From JBBQKG01 sp038326655 (GTDB taxonomy: Bacteria > Actinomycetota > Thermoleophilia > Solirubrobacterales > JBBDJG01), in assembly GCA_038326655.1 (NCBI GenBank), contig JBBQKG010000034.1, positions 1 to 23,887 on the forward strand: DNA of 23,887 nt. Direction: 5' to 3'. Within the stretch, counting starts at the first letter, position 1. Each line of letters starts with the position of its first letter. Both the position numbers and the translations under genes were made by a program. The notes under the pieces were generated by a model. It saw only the letters and a list, made by a program, of their open reading frames with translations, was not told where the DNA came from and made no database searches. This document shows, one piece after another, positions 8,701 through 15,511 of this stretch.

Positions 8701-10338
8701 GCCGTTGTCGAACTGGCCGTCGTTGTCCGTGTCCCAGGCGTAGCTCGCGATCGAGCCGTCGGGATCCGTCGAGGTCGAGGTAAAGGTGATCTGGTCCCCG
8801 CTGCCGGGAGTCTGGGGCGAGAAACCGAATGCAGCCGTGGGGGCGCGGTTGCCGACCTGAACCGTGACCGAGGCGACGTCGGTCGCGCCGCTGTTGTCGG
8901 TCACCTGAAGCTTGACCGTGTGGCTGCCCGGCGTCGCAAACGAGGCCTGTGCCGTGGAAGCGCCGCTGTCTCCGAACTGGTCGTCGCCATTCAGGTCCCA
9001 GCTGTAGGAGACGATCGAGCCGTCCGCGTCGGTCGACCCGGAGGTGAAGGTGATCTGGTCACCGGTCTTCGGGCTCGATGGCGTGTAGCCGAATGCGGCT
9101 TGGGGAGCGCGGTTGGCGACGTCGACGGTGTGCGTCGCGACATCCGTGGCGCCGTTGCCGTCGGTGACCCTCAATTTGACCGTGTACGTGCCGGGCGTCG
9201 CAAACGCCTTTTGCGCCGAGGAGCCGGTGCCGTCGTCGAACTGGCCGTCGTTGTCCGTGTCCCAGGCGTAGCTTGCGATCGAGCCGTCGGGATCGGTCGA
9301 GCTCGAGGTGAAAGTGACCTGGTCGCCCGACTTCGGCGACTGCGGGGAGAAGTCGAACCCGGCCATCGGGGCGCGATTTGCCACGTTCACCACGAGGCTT
9401 GTCGAGTTGCTCGCGCCGTCGTTGTCGGTGACCTTCAGGCGGACGGTGTGATTGCCGGGCGTCGCAAACGGCTTTTGCGCGGACGCCTCGGCGCCGTCGT
9501 CGAACTGGCCGTCGTTGTCGAGGTCCCAGGCGTAGGTTGCGATCGTGCCGTCCGCGTCCGTTGAGGTCGACGTGAACGTGACCGTGTCGCCAGAGGCCGG
9601 GCTCAGCGGCGTGTAGCCGAACGATGCAACCGGGTCCTGGTTGCCGACGCTGACCACCTTCTCGGCGACGTCGGCGTCGCCCTGGTCGTCCGTGACGCGA
9701 AGCTTGACCGTGTAGGTGCCGGCGAACGGGAACGACCGCTCCGCCTGCGAGCTCGAGCCGTCGTTGAAGTTGCCGTCGTTGTCGAGGTCCCAGGAATAGC
9801 TCGCGATCGAGCCGTCCGCGTCCGTCGAAGTCGACGTGAAGGTGACGTTCTGAAGCGTCGAGGGCGAGCTCGGAGAAGCGGTGAAGGCCGCCGAGGGAAG
9901 GCGGTTGTGGACCACGACGCTCGCGGCCGCAGTGGCGGTCGCCCCGTTCGAGTCGGTGACCTGCAGTCCGACCGGGTAGGTGCCCGGCGCGCCGAAGGAG
10001 TGCTGGACCTGGGAGCCGTTCGCGTCGTCGTACACGCCGTCGTTGTTGAGGTCCCAATCCTCGCTCTGGATCGTGCCGCCAAGCAGGCCGGCGGTCGAAG
10101 TCGACGTGAACGTCACGGTGTCCCCACTGAACGGGGAGTCAGGAGAGACGGTGAACGACGCCGACGGAGCGGTCGGGTCGAGGCTGTCCGCAGCAGCGAT
10201 CCGCGAGACCGCGCCGATGCACAAGCCGACCGCGGCGAGAAACACGATGCTCCGGTACGGAGATCTCAGAGAGCGCGCTATGCGCGCCAGCAGGGAAGGG
10301 TTCTTGCGATCCACAGACTTCGTCGCCTCCATGCGCAT
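5764..10338 (-). CDS. Giant secreted protein with 15 PKD repeats
   Basis: A cell-surface or extracellular protein of about 1524 aa. A long basic N-region precedes the hydrophobic signal segment (YRSIVFLAAVGLCIGAVSRI, then AAADS). Fifteen PKD domains follow, each about 88 aa, recognisable from repeated F(G/T)xxPxxPxxGDxVTFTSTSTD, ASYAWDLDNDGQFDDG, GTYTVKLRVTD and VANRPP. A proline hinge (QPPPPPA) leads to a roughly 140-residue C-terminal module (FPVVRLAGRISKGGTRLRL, a Cys pair in CKGRSC, ending RIDRCLMP) that I associate with thermoleophilial surface proteins. ATG 10338 is preferred because it keeps the signal peptide with a moderate N-region and has AGGAAG upstream. ATG 10332, ATG 10389 and TTG 10395 are in frame and possible. 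PKD domains usually serve as spacers or binding modules; no catalytic domain is visible. A SnoaL-like gene lies upstream on the same strand. Confidence 0.92.
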   Translation of the reverse strand: MRMEATKSVDRKNPSLLARIARSLRSPYRSIVFLAAVGLCIGAVSRIAAADSLDPTAPSASFTVSPDSPFSGDTVTFTSTSTAGLLGGTIQSEDWDLNNDGVYDDANGSQVQHSFGAPGTYPVGLQVTDSNGATATAAASVVVHNRLPSAAFTASPSSPSTLQNVTFTSTSTDADGSIASYSWDLDNDGNFNDGSSSQAERSFPFAGTYTVKLRVTDDQGDADVAEKVVSVGNQDPVASFGYTPLSPASGDTVTFTSTSTDADGTIATYAWDLDNDGQFDDGAEASAQKPFATPGNHTVRLKVTDNDGASNSTSLVVNVANRAPMAGFDFSPQSPKSGDQVTFTSSSTDPDGSIASYAWDTDNDGQFDDGTGSSAQKAFATPGTYTVKLRVTDGNGATDVATHTVDVANRAPQAAFGYTPSSPKTGDQITFTSGSTDADGSIVSYSWDLNGDDQFGDSGASTAQASFATPGSHTVKLQVTDNSGATDVASVTVQVGNRAPTAAFGFSPQTPGSGDQITFTSTSTDPDGSIASYAWDTDNDGQFDNGSSASTQATFAKPGSHPVKLRVTDNNGATDTATVTVQVANRGPSASFSIAPQNPKTGDQVTFTSTSTDPDGSIAGYAWDLDNDGQFDDGTGASATKTFATAGTYTVKLRVTDNSAATATATLTVDVANRPPSASFTSSPGSPKTGDQVTFTSTSTDPDGTIASVAWDFDNDGNFNDGAGSQAQASFALPGPHTVRVLAVDNNGALSIASGTVQIANRPPAASFTVSPAAPKTAEQITFTSTSTDPDGSIASYAWDLDNDGQFDDGTAASAQASFATPGAKTVKLRVTDNSGGTTTQSVDVPVANRPPVASFGFTPAAPKTAEQITFTSTSTDPDGTVASYAWDTDNDGQFDDGTAASATKAFATPGTYTVKLRVTDNSGGTTTQSVDVPVANRPPVASFGFTPAAPKTADQVTFTSTSTDPDGSIASYAWDTDNNGQFDNGNAASVQASFATPGSHAVQLRVTDSNGATDVKTLSVDVVNRPPVASFGFAPAAPKTLEPITFTSTSTDPDGTIASYAWDLDNDGQFDDGTGASAQRAFPVTNTYTVKLRVTDANGATDTATKTLTPLNQPPVAAFTTSPAAPTTDGPVTFTSASTDPEGLPLTAAWDLDNNGSFEATGATAQKQYTIPGTYPFKLRVIDASAISDVATGTITIPNRPPTASLDHSPKNPQTSDLITFTPTYNDPEKRVKAISWDSDNDGAFDDGATPTLTKSYKKPGPYTVRFQVEDQDGAKAVAEDVVAVGNQPPKASFVVLPESPVAGSTFTLVSTAIDPDTALDRWLWDLNGDGVYDDAEGPEVKFSIATAGSYTVGLKVVDSEDLTDAKAQTVVVQPPPPPALATPAQLGTSGPAYSLLTPFPVVRLAGRISKGGTRLRLFAVDAPTGARVVVMCKGRSCPFRLTARSAGNGDAGNGKVHASSSLRIKQLEKRVLKKGVSITIFVTKPGTIGKYVQFQIRKGRPPARIDRCLMPTAPTKPVQCPS
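6217..10167 (-). repeat. Tandem 264-bp coding repeats (PKD array, 15 units)
   Basis: Fifteen head-to-tail units with a period of 264 bp (88 codons). The outer units are divergent; those around 7200-8000 are nearly identical at the DNA level. For instance, the block starting at 7501 recurs at 7765, exactly 264 bp away, and includes the same codons for SGGTTTQSVDVPVANRPP. The homogenised centre suggests recent duplication or gene conversion. Confidence 0.9.
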
Positions 10339-10450
10339 TCTTCGAGGGCTTCCTGCCCGGGGGCCAAGATCCGGCAGTGGCTCAAGCATAGACAAGCGTT
10401 CGATCCCCTGCCACGTTTTCTAAAGGTTTAGACGACCGCGGAGAGCGGAA

Positions 10451-10867
10451 CTAGCGGGGCCCGAGCGAATCGAGCGCGTCGCTCTCCTGGATGTAGAGGC
10501 GAAGCTGGGTGATGAGGCGGTCTTTGACCGTGAAAACGTCGGCCATCCGGCCCTCGATCTCGAACTGGCTGCCCTTGCCGCGTGCCCGGACCTGGACGAT
10601 CACGGCGACGTCGTCGCCGGCCTGCAGGAACTCCGCCGGTCGCGCGTTGTAGTCGGACCACGACTCGAGCCAGCCCCGCAGGTACTGCGCGACCAGCTCG
10701 CGGCCACGTGGCGTGAAAGCGGCCACCATCTCGACCACGTCGGGGTTCTTGTACACCTCCACATCGGGCGCGCACAGCTCCAGCACGGCGTCGAGATCGT
10801 GCTGGTTGAACGACTCGTAGAAGCGCCGCAGGAGCTTGACGTTCTCGGCTGACGCCTGCTTGCTCAT
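10451..10867 (-). CDS. SnoaL-like / NTF2-fold protein
   Basis: A 138-aa protein of the SnoaL-like family (NTF2-like cone fold). It has the typical N-terminus SAENVKLLRRFYESFNQHDL, then APDVEVYKNPDVVEM, a strand of the form DDVAVIVQVRARGKGS, and a C-terminal LRLYIQESDALDSLG. Members include polyketide cyclases, isomerases and many uncharacterised small-molecule binders, so the substrate cannot be assigned. Start ATG 10867 has no ribosome binding site. TAAGCT lies 9 nt upstream, which would fit a leaderless transcript. It is divergent from the beta-propeller gene and upstream of the PKD gene. Confidence 0.85.
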   Translation of the reverse strand: MSKQASAENVKLLRRFYESFNQHDLDAVLELCAPDVEVYKNPDVVEMVAAFTPRGRELVAQYLRGWLESWSDYNARPAEFLQAGDDVAVIVQVRARGKGSQFEIEGRMADVFTVKDRLITQLRLYIQESDALDSLGPR

Positions 10868-10881
10868 CGTTGACGTAGCTT

Positions 10882-12366
10882 ATGGCCGGCTCGGAAGGAA
10901 ACACCGATCCGCCAGGACGACCCGATCCCCCTTCTTTCATGAACCACCAGCGCGCGAGCGTCGAATGGCACGGCCGGCGACGGAGCCTCGCCCGGGCCGC
11001 GGCGCTCTTCGGCGTCACGCTCGGCGGGTACTGGCCGGTCTGGCTCGTGCAGGTCGCGCCGGTGGCGGGGGAAGGCCGGCGCGCACGGCGCGGACGCATC
11101 GCGATCACGGCGGCGACGCTCGTGCCGGTCGTGAACGTGATCTTCGAGGTCCTCTTGGCGCTGTTCCTGCCACGCGGCATTCGCCGGCTGGGCGAGAGCC
11201 GCGGGGACGCCACGGCACTCAACACCGAGACCCAGACGTTCCTGCTGCTCGCGGCGCCCGCCGGGGCGATCGCGCTGACCGTCGCACTCGGCCTGCCGTT
11301 CTGGCTCGCCGGCTACCTCACCTGGCCGCTGGAGCTGCCCGCGGCGCTCGCCGTGCAGGCGGCGCTGAACCGGCTCGAGCCGGCGGCCCCCGGCACAGGG
11401 GCGGCCCGCCGGCCGCGGCGGATCGACGCCGAGCTCGCCGTCTCGGCCGCGATCACGATCGCGATCGCGATCGCGGTGGTCCTGGCGATCGTGCTCGGCG
11501 GCGACGAGCACCACGATCGGGCTCGCGCCAAAGCTCAGCAACCGCAGCAGCAGGGCGGCCAGGTCTCGGACCTCGCCGTCACCCCCGGCGCGCTCTGGGT
11601 GACGCGAATCTCCGACAACCTGGTCGAGCAGTTCGATCCGGCGACCGCCCGGCCGACCGGCGAGCGCGTCCCGGTCGGGCGCTCGCCCTACGACATCGCG
11701 GCTGGGTTTGGCGACCTGTGGGTAGCCGATTACCGGAGCGACTCGGTGAGCCGGGTGGACCCGCGAGCCGCACGCCAGATCGGTGCGCCGATTCCGACCG
11801 GACGAGGCCCATTCGGCGTCGCGATCGGCTATGGCTCCGTGTGGGCGACGAACGAGGTGGATCGCAACCTGGTGCAGATCGACCCGCGCACGAACAGGGT
11901 GCGCAGGAAGATCACGGTTGGGCTTGCGCCCCGCGGCGTCGACGTCGGCGCGGGCGCGGTCTGGGTGGCCGGCGCCGGCTCGTTCGGCGTGATCCGGGTC
12001 GATCCGAGCTCCGGCGCGACGAAGCGGATCGCGATGCCGTCGCTCTGCCAGGACGTCGCCGTCGGCGGCGGCAGCGTCTGGGCGGTGCTTCCCCAGGCAA
12101 ACGCGGTCGCCCGCATCGACGCGGCCACCGGCCGCCGCACGGGCAACCTGATCACCGCCGGGCTCGGGCCCTCAAGCATCGGCTATGGGGCCGGCTCGGT
12201 GTGGGTCGCGAACGGCGACGGGACGCTTGCACAGATAGACGCACGCACGGGCCGCGTGGCGGGGAAGCGGGCGGTCGGCTCGCAGCTCGTCGACGTCGCC
12301 GTCAGGGGGCGCGACGTCTGGGTGCTCGGCGCGGATGGCCGCGTCCGGCGGGTTCGAGCGCGCTAG
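10882..12366 (+). CDS. Membrane protein with C-terminal beta-propeller (YncE/Vgb-like repeats)
   Basis: A 494-aa protein in two halves. The N-terminal half has several membrane segments: ALFGVTLGGYWPVWLV (a DUF4234-like start), ITAATLVPVVNVIFEVLLAL, TFLLLAAPAGAIALTVAL and, after a proline-rich loop, AVSAAITIAIAIAVVLAIVL at about residues 190-209. The second half (about 230-494) is a run of some six to seven blades with the pattern G-(S/A)-(V/L)-W-V-(A/T) followed by (V/I)-D-(P/A)-x-(T/S)-(G/N)-(R/A), as in YncE and virginiamycin B lyase-like propellers, presumably outside the membrane. No lyase activity can be claimed. ATG 10939 (MNHQRAS) is an alternative start that leaves more room for the divergent promoters. 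Confidence 0.8.
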   Translation: MAGSEGNTDPPGRPDPPSFMNHQRASVEWHGRRRSLARAAALFGVTLGGYWPVWLVQVAPVAGEGRRARRGRIAITAATLVPVVNVIFEVLLALFLPRGIRRLGESRGDATALNTETQTFLLLAAPAGAIALTVALGLPFWLAGYLTWPLELPAALAVQAALNRLEPAAPGTGAARRPRRIDAELAVSAAITIAIAIAVVLAIVLGGDEHHDRARAKAQQPQQQGGQVSDLAVTPGALWVTRISDNLVEQFDPATARPTGERVPVGRSPYDIAAGFGDLWVADYRSDSVSRVDPRAARQIGAPIPTGRGPFGVAIGYGSVWATNEVDRNLVQIDPRTNRVRRKITVGLAPRGVDVGAGAVWVAGAGSFGVIRVDPSSGATKRIAMPSLCQDVAVGGGSVWAVLPQANAVARIDAATGRRTGNLITAGLGPSSIGYGAGSVWVANGDGTLAQIDARTGRVAGKRAVGSQLVDVAVRGRDVWVLGADGRVRRVRAR

Positions 12367-12368
12367 CC

Positions 12369-12560
12369 CTACCGGAGGGCGACGATACCCGCGAAGATCG
12401 CCTCGTCGAGCTGCTCGGCGAAATCCTGGTCGGCCGGGGAAGGGGCGCGCTGCTCTGCATCAAGCGCGCTCTCCTCCGCGTCCGCCTCTTCGACGGCCCA
12501 GTAGCCGACGACCGGATAGGTCGAGCCAAGCTCGGGGGCGATTGCCTGCGACGCGTGCAT
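12369..12560 (-). CDS. Small acidic hypothetical protein (63 aa)
   Basis: ATG 12560 is preceded by AGGAAAGGA with 5-nt spacing, a good ribosome binding site, so this short frame is likely real. The protein begins MHASQAIAPELGSTYPVVGY and is strongly acidic after residue 22 (WAVEEADAEESALDAEQ). It has no membrane segment, cysteine or recognised domain. It is convergent with the propeller gene, with 2 nt between stop codons. Function is unknown. Confidence 0.6.
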   Translation of the reverse strand: MHASQAIAPELGSTYPVVGYWAVEEADAEESALDAEQRAPSPADQDFAEQLDEAIFAGIVALR

Positions 12561-12722
12561 AGGAGTCCTTTCCTCGGTGGAGCGAGCGTGAACCAAGAGT
12601 CTCACCTGTTTGTGCAGGTTCCAAAATCGTGCATCCGTCCAGAGCCTGAGCGCTCAGCCGCTTCGGGGGACGCGCTTCGCCCGGCTAGTCTTGCGCCTGA
12701 CAACGAGTCGAGGAGGGCAACT

Positions 12723-13163
12723 TTGAATAGTCGGTTGAAGGCTCTGGGGTTTGGTGCCGTGCTCGCCCTCTCGCTGATCGCGGTCGCCGGTTGCGGCGGC
12801 AGCAACAACAACGACAATGCGAGCACCACCACGAGCACGACGCAGACCAGCACGGCGCCCTCGGGAAGCTCGGGCGGCGGTTCGAAGATCAAGGTCTCAG
12901 CCGATCCGAGCGGAGCGCTGAAGTTCGACAAGGACACGCTCAACGCGAAATCGGGCAACGTGACTATCACGATGGACAACCCCTCGCCTGTCCAGCACGC
13001 AGTGGCGGTCAAGGGGAACGGCGCGAAGGCCGCCGGCAACACCGTCGGCAAGGGGGGCGTCTCGACCGTCACCACGGATCTGAAGCCGGGCAAGTACGAG
13101 TTCTACTGTCCGGTGGACGGACACGAGCAGGCCGGCATGAAAGGCACGCTCACCGTCAAGTGA
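12723..13163 (+). CDS. Cupredoxin-like copper lipoprotein
   Basis: A 146-aa exported lipoprotein. The lipobox is LIAVAGC with the lipidated cysteine at 24, followed by an Asn/Ser/Thr-rich linker (residues 25-54). The remaining ~90 residues form a plastocyanin/azurin-like cupredoxin with candidate type 1 copper ligands H92 (QHAVAV), C129, H134 and M139 (YCPVDGHEQAGM). It probably carries electrons or binds copper on the outer face of the membrane. Start TTG 12723 is chosen because AGGAGG lies 6 nt upstream and it places the signal peptide at the N-terminus; the long open frame further upstream is a shadow. It is monocistronic by context and ends at a strong hairpin. Confidence 0.88.
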   Translation: MNSRLKALGFGAVLALSLIAVAGCGGSNNNDNASTTTSTTQTSTAPSGSSGGGSKIKVSADPSGALKFDKDTLNAKSGNVTITMDNPSPVQHAVAVKGNGAKAAGNTVGKGGVSTVTTDLKPGKYEFYCPVDGHEQAGMKGTLTVK

Positions 13164-13170
13164 GCGAGTC

Positions 13171-13203
13171 GATGCCCGCGCGGCATCGCGCCGCGCGGGC
13201 ATC
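13171..13203. terminator. Hairpin between convergent genes
   Basis: A perfect 14-bp stem (13171-13184 with 13190-13203) encloses a 5-nt loop. It lies 7 nt after the cupredoxin stop and 17 nt before the end of the convergent membrane gene. There is no T run, so it is a likely bidirectional stop or mRNA end protector rather than a textbook intrinsic terminator. Confidence 0.6.
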
Positions 13204-13219
13204 TCGCTTGACCTGCTCG

Positions 13220-13474
13220 CTACCGGGGCTCGCGCTCGACGACGCGCTCGCGGTAGGCCGGTTCGGCCGCCACGGCGCGATCCGCGACTACGGCGTGACG
13301 CCGGCGGTCTGCCCAGATCGTCATCCAGAGCAGCGACAGCAGCAGGCCGACGATGCCCACCACCATCAGGATCACACCGACCACGTCGAGGTCGACCCCC
13401 GATACGCTCGCGGTGACCGCGTACTTGAGGATCGCGCCTATGGCGATCAGGAAGATTGACGTTCCAATTCCCAC
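13220..13474 (-). CDS. Small two-helix membrane protein, DUF6458-like
   Basis: An 84-aa protein starting GIGTSIFLIAIGAILKYAV after the initiator, with a second helix VVGVILMVVGIVGLLLSLLW and a basic, charged tail (ADRRRHAVV to the end). This matches the layout of actinobacterial DUF6458 proteins, whose function is unknown. Start GTG 13474 is chosen because AAAGGAGG lies 9 nt upstream; the open frame extends 26 codons further but with no comparable signal. It is convergent with the cupredoxin gene. Confidence 0.8.
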   Translation of the reverse strand: MGIGTSIFLIAIGAILKYAVTASVSGVDLDVVGVILMVVGIVGLLLSLLWMTIWADRRRHAVVADRAVAAEPAYRERVVEREPR

Positions 13475-13568
13475 GTTCGATGACCTCCTTTGGGGCCTCC
13501 CGCCTTGTGGAGGGGCCTTGATGTCTTTACCCCGGACCGCAGGCGCGCTCACCTAGAATCGAGCGGGC

Positions 13569-13640
13569 GCCGCCATCGTCTAACGGCCAGGACGCGGCCC
13601 TTTCAAGGCTGAAATCGGAGTTCGATTCTCCGTGGCGGCA
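13569..13640 (+). tRNA. tRNA-Glu(TTC)
   Basis: A complete 72-nt cloverleaf. The acceptor GCCGCCA pairs with TGGCGGC. The anticodon loop CTTTCAA contains TTC. The T arm is GGAGTTCGATTCTCC and the discriminator is A. CCA is not encoded. TAGAAT at 13554-13559 is a plausible -10 element. Confidence 0.97.
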
Positions 13641-13650
13641 TTTCCGCTTT

Positions 13651-13679
13651 GGGAGCGGGATCGCGGGTTTCCCGCTTCC
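13651..13679 (+). terminator. Hairpin after tRNA-Glu
   Basis: GGGAGCGGGA (13651-13660) pairs with TCCCGCTTCC (13670-13679) across a 9-nt loop with a single wobble. It lies 10 nt after the tRNA. It lacks a T run, so its role as a terminator is likely but not certain. Confidence 0.45.
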
Positions 13680-13712
13680 AGATTGGCAACAAATTGGCAA
13701 CAGGCCAGCGTG

Positions 13713-13788
13713 ATGCCGCTCAAGCCGTGCCTCACCTGCGGCCGCCTGATCCCCTCCGGCTCCTACTGCCGCGCCCACCGCAAGAACG
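13713..13788 (+). pseudogene. Fragment of a phage-like zinc-finger/HNH protein
   Basis: The frame from ATG 13713 begins MPLKPCLTCGRLIPSGSYC and continues RAHRKN, the CxxC...CxxH knuckle seen at the N-terminus of actinophage HNH endonucleases. After about 25 codons it runs into the antisense of a SnoaL fragment, so only the first zinc-binding part survives. Upstream, between the tRNA-Glu hairpin and this fragment, an 11-bp unit ATTGGCAACA(A/G) occurs twice in tandem (13682-13703). I read this as the scar of an old insertion at tRNA-Glu. The HNH assignment is from pattern memory. Confidence 0.5.
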
Positions 13789-13892
13789 CGGATGACCACA
13801 TCAGGGTCGTACAGCTCGCGAAGGGCATCCGTGTCCCCCGCGTTCCACGCCTCGGACATCTTCTCCAGAACGCTCAGGGTCTCCTGCGACAT
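13788..13892 (-). pseudogene. SnoaL-like N-terminal fragment A
   Basis: From ATG 13892 the first 34 residues are a normal SnoaL N-terminus: MSQETLSVLEKMSEAWNAGD, then TDALRELYDPDVVI. Homology stops at about 13788 where the HNH fragment begins on the other strand. It is preceded by the same leader as two other members of the array. Confidence 0.75.
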
Positions 13893-13914
13893 CGCCCGCG
13901 CAGTATCCCGCAGG
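13893..13914 (-). promoter_or_regulatory. Repeated SnoaL leader, copy A
   Basis: A 22-nt sequence ending immediately before ATG 13892, containing GGGATACTGCGCGGGCG. It is identical to copy C (16280-16301). GATACT lies 9 nt before the ATG, where a -10 element of a leaderless transcript would be. No Shine-Dalgarno sequence is present. Confidence 0.55.
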
Positions 13915-14064
13915 CCGCTCGACGGCTTCAAGGGGCGGTCTTTTGAGTGCGTTTCCGTGCGGGCTCTCCGACCGCGCCGCGCAAAAACGCTACAAGTCCG
14001 AGCCTGCGGTGTCGTCTTCATCGCTGTACGGTCAGCACGACGGATCGACCACGGAGGATTCCGC

Positions 14065-14898
14065 ATGCACAAGCTTCTTGGCCTTCTGGCGGCTCTGGCC
14101 GCCGCTACAGCCCTTCTTTCTCTGACTGCCGGGCAGGCGCTCGCCAACCACGTCCATTGCGGCGACGTGCTGACGCAAGACACGACGCTCGACTCGGACC
14201 TACTTGGCTGCTCTGACCCAGCTCTGAGACTGACGCACAACAACATCGTCCTGAACCTGAACGGACACACGGTCAGTAACAACATCCTCTCTTACGATCA
14301 GGACAACGCACCGTTCCCCCCGGACTCGGGCGAGTTTTCTAAGACGACCGACGTGACGGTCACGAACGGGACGGTCGAAGGCCGCGTCTCGCTCTACATC
14401 TACAGGTCCGCCACGGTCACGAACGTCACGAGTACCGGCATTGGCGTCATCGACTCGACAGCTGGCTTCGTGGCCAACAACCATGTGGAGGGCGGCCAGA
14501 ACGGGATCACGTTCGCCTTCACGCCGAACGGGCGGGCGGAGAACAACGTTGTGATCGGCTCGCAGCACATAGGCATCCACTTCGCGCGAGCCGCCGGAGG
14601 CGTGGCAACTGGCAACGTTGTCCTGGGCTCCGTGGAGGACGGGATCGCCGGCGCGATACGGGATGGTGGGGACATCACGATCACGAACAACGTCTCCGAC
14701 GGCAATCGGGACGATGGAATCGACACTGAGGGCAGCAGCGCCACGATCAGCGGCAACCACGTGTGGAGAAATGGCGACCTCGGAATCGAAGCGCTCCCCT
14801 TCACAGCTGGCGGCGACAACTGGGCCAAGCACAACGGCAACCCGGCTCAGTGCATCCCGGGCTACCTGTGCAGCACCACGGGGAAGCCGAAGAAGTAG
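14065..14898 (+). CDS. Secreted right-handed parallel beta-helix protein
   Basis: A 277-aa exported protein. The signal peptide is MHKLLGLLAALAAATALLSL to TAGQALA, cut before NHVHC. The body is a ladder of short strands with repeated (V/I)xNN and GI motifs, for example NNIVLNLNGHTVSNN, GFVANNHVEGGQNGI, NVVIGSQHIGIHF, ITITNNVSDGNRDDGI and ISGNHVWRNGDLGIE, typical of NosD/pectate-lyase-like beta-helices. It ends with the common tail GGDNWAKHNGNPAQC. Such folds bind or cleave polysaccharides, but no catalytic residues can be assigned. The start has GGAGG 7 nt upstream. It runs against the flanking SnoaL genes and ends where SnoaL fragment B begins to lose homology, suggesting insertion into the array. 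Confidence 0.85.
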   Translation: MHKLLGLLAALAAATALLSLTAGQALANHVHCGDVLTQDTTLDSDLLGCSDPALRLTHNNIVLNLNGHTVSNNILSYDQDNAPFPPDSGEFSKTTDVTVTNGTVEGRVSLYIYRSATVTNVTSTGIGVIDSTAGFVANNHVEGGQNGITFAFTPNGRAENNVVIGSQHIGIHFARAAGGVATGNVVLGSVEDGIAGAIRDGGDITITNNVSDGNRDDGIDTEGSSATISGNHVWRNGDLGIEALPFTAGGDNWAKHNGNPAQCIPGYLCSTTGKPKK

Positions 14899-15008
14899 TC
14901 ACGGGTGAACTCCACATCGGGGTCCATCAGGACCAGGTAGGCACCGAGGTCGCGTCGGTTGAAGGCGTCAATCACTCGGTAGACGAGTTCCACGTTCTCC
15001 TGCGACAT
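14862..15008 (-). pseudogene. SnoaL-like N-terminal fragment B
   Basis: From ATG 15008 the frame reads MSQENVELVYRVIDAFNRRD and continues as a SnoaL protein to about PDVEFTRD (near 14900). It then enters the antisense of the beta-helix 3' end and stops at TAG 14862-14864 after 48 codons. A full member is about 110-140 aa, so the C-terminal two thirds are gone. Confidence 0.75.
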
Positions 15009-15031
15009 AGCGCGCGCAGGTATCCCGCAGG
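15009..15031 (-). promoter_or_regulatory. Repeated SnoaL leader, copy B
   Basis: A 23-nt version of the leader directly before ATG 15008. It shares CCTGCGGGATAC with copies A and C but has one inserted base and differs near the ATG. The insertion changes the reading frame into the gene, so the conserved leader is not simply an extended N-terminus. Confidence 0.45.
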
Positions 15032-15032
15032 C

Positions 15033-15449
15033 TCAGGAGTCGGCGTGAGCGTCTTGCTTCGACAACCCCGCCGCTTCGAGGGCTTCGTTGGGGTCCGGGA
15101 ACGACTTCATAGACAGGATCGCGCCGTTACGAAGCGTCCAGAGGTGCCCGTTTCCCACGACGAGGTCAGCACTACCGCCCTTGGGACGCGCGCGCCGCGT
15201 GAGCAAGATCAGGACCTGATCGCCGAACTCGAAGGCCTCCTCGGGCTCAAAAACATGCTTCTCGAATGCCGCGAAGTAGTCCTCACCGAAGCCCTGAACC
15301 GCCTCGCGTTGCCGATGCGTTCCGGCATCGGGGCCTCGTTGGGTCGTCATCTCGAAGTCCGGGTGCATGTCGCGAAATACCGCATCCCAGTCGCCGCCAT
15401 TCATGGCGTCGTAGACCCGGTGCACGATCCCCACGTTCTCATGCGACAT
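15033..15449 (-). CDS. SnoaL-like / NTF2-fold protein (array member 3)
   Basis: A 138-aa SnoaL-like protein starting MSHENVGIVHRVYDAMNGGD, with the acidic helix end HPDFEMTT, AFEFGDQVLILLTRRARPKG in the middle, and the family ending NEALEAAGLSKQDAHADS. The NTF2-like cone suggests binding or turnover of a small hydrophobic molecule; no substrate can be named. ATG 15449 follows the stop of a remnant (15453-15455) with only GCG between, the same junction as between members 1 and 2. Confidence 0.85.
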   Translation of the reverse strand: MSHENVGIVHRVYDAMNGGDWDAVFRDMHPDFEMTTQRGPDAGTHRQREAVQGFGEDYFAAFEKHVFEPEEAFEFGDQVLILLTRRARPKGGSADLVVGNGHLWTLRNGAILSMKSFPDPNEALEAAGLSKQDAHADS

Positions 15450-15452
15450 CGC

Positions 15453-15495
15453 CTACTCCGACAGGCCTACAGCGGCTTCGAGGGCTTCTCCGACT
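15453..15495 (-). pseudogene. SnoaL-like C-terminal remnant
   Basis: The minus strand reads GEALEAAVGLSE followed by TAG, the characteristic C-terminus of this family, with no upstream gene body: it abuts the end of array member 2 (15512). The sequence from the stop to the next ATG is identical to the member 1/member 2 junction. It is what remains of a deleted member. Confidence 0.7.
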
Positions 15496-15511
15496 GGCTT
15501 AGATATGCGTT

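Noticed and set aside
6217..10167. Possible CRISPR or non-coding repeat array
   Set aside because: Units are 264 bp, continuous, in frame and code for PKD domains. There are no short direct repeats separated by unique spacers.
10836..12722. Upstream part of the long plus-strand frame leading into the cupredoxin gene
   Set aside because: It is an out-of-frame shadow of the propeller gene, rich in Arg, Ala and Gly. The real start is TTG 12723 with its AGGAGG.
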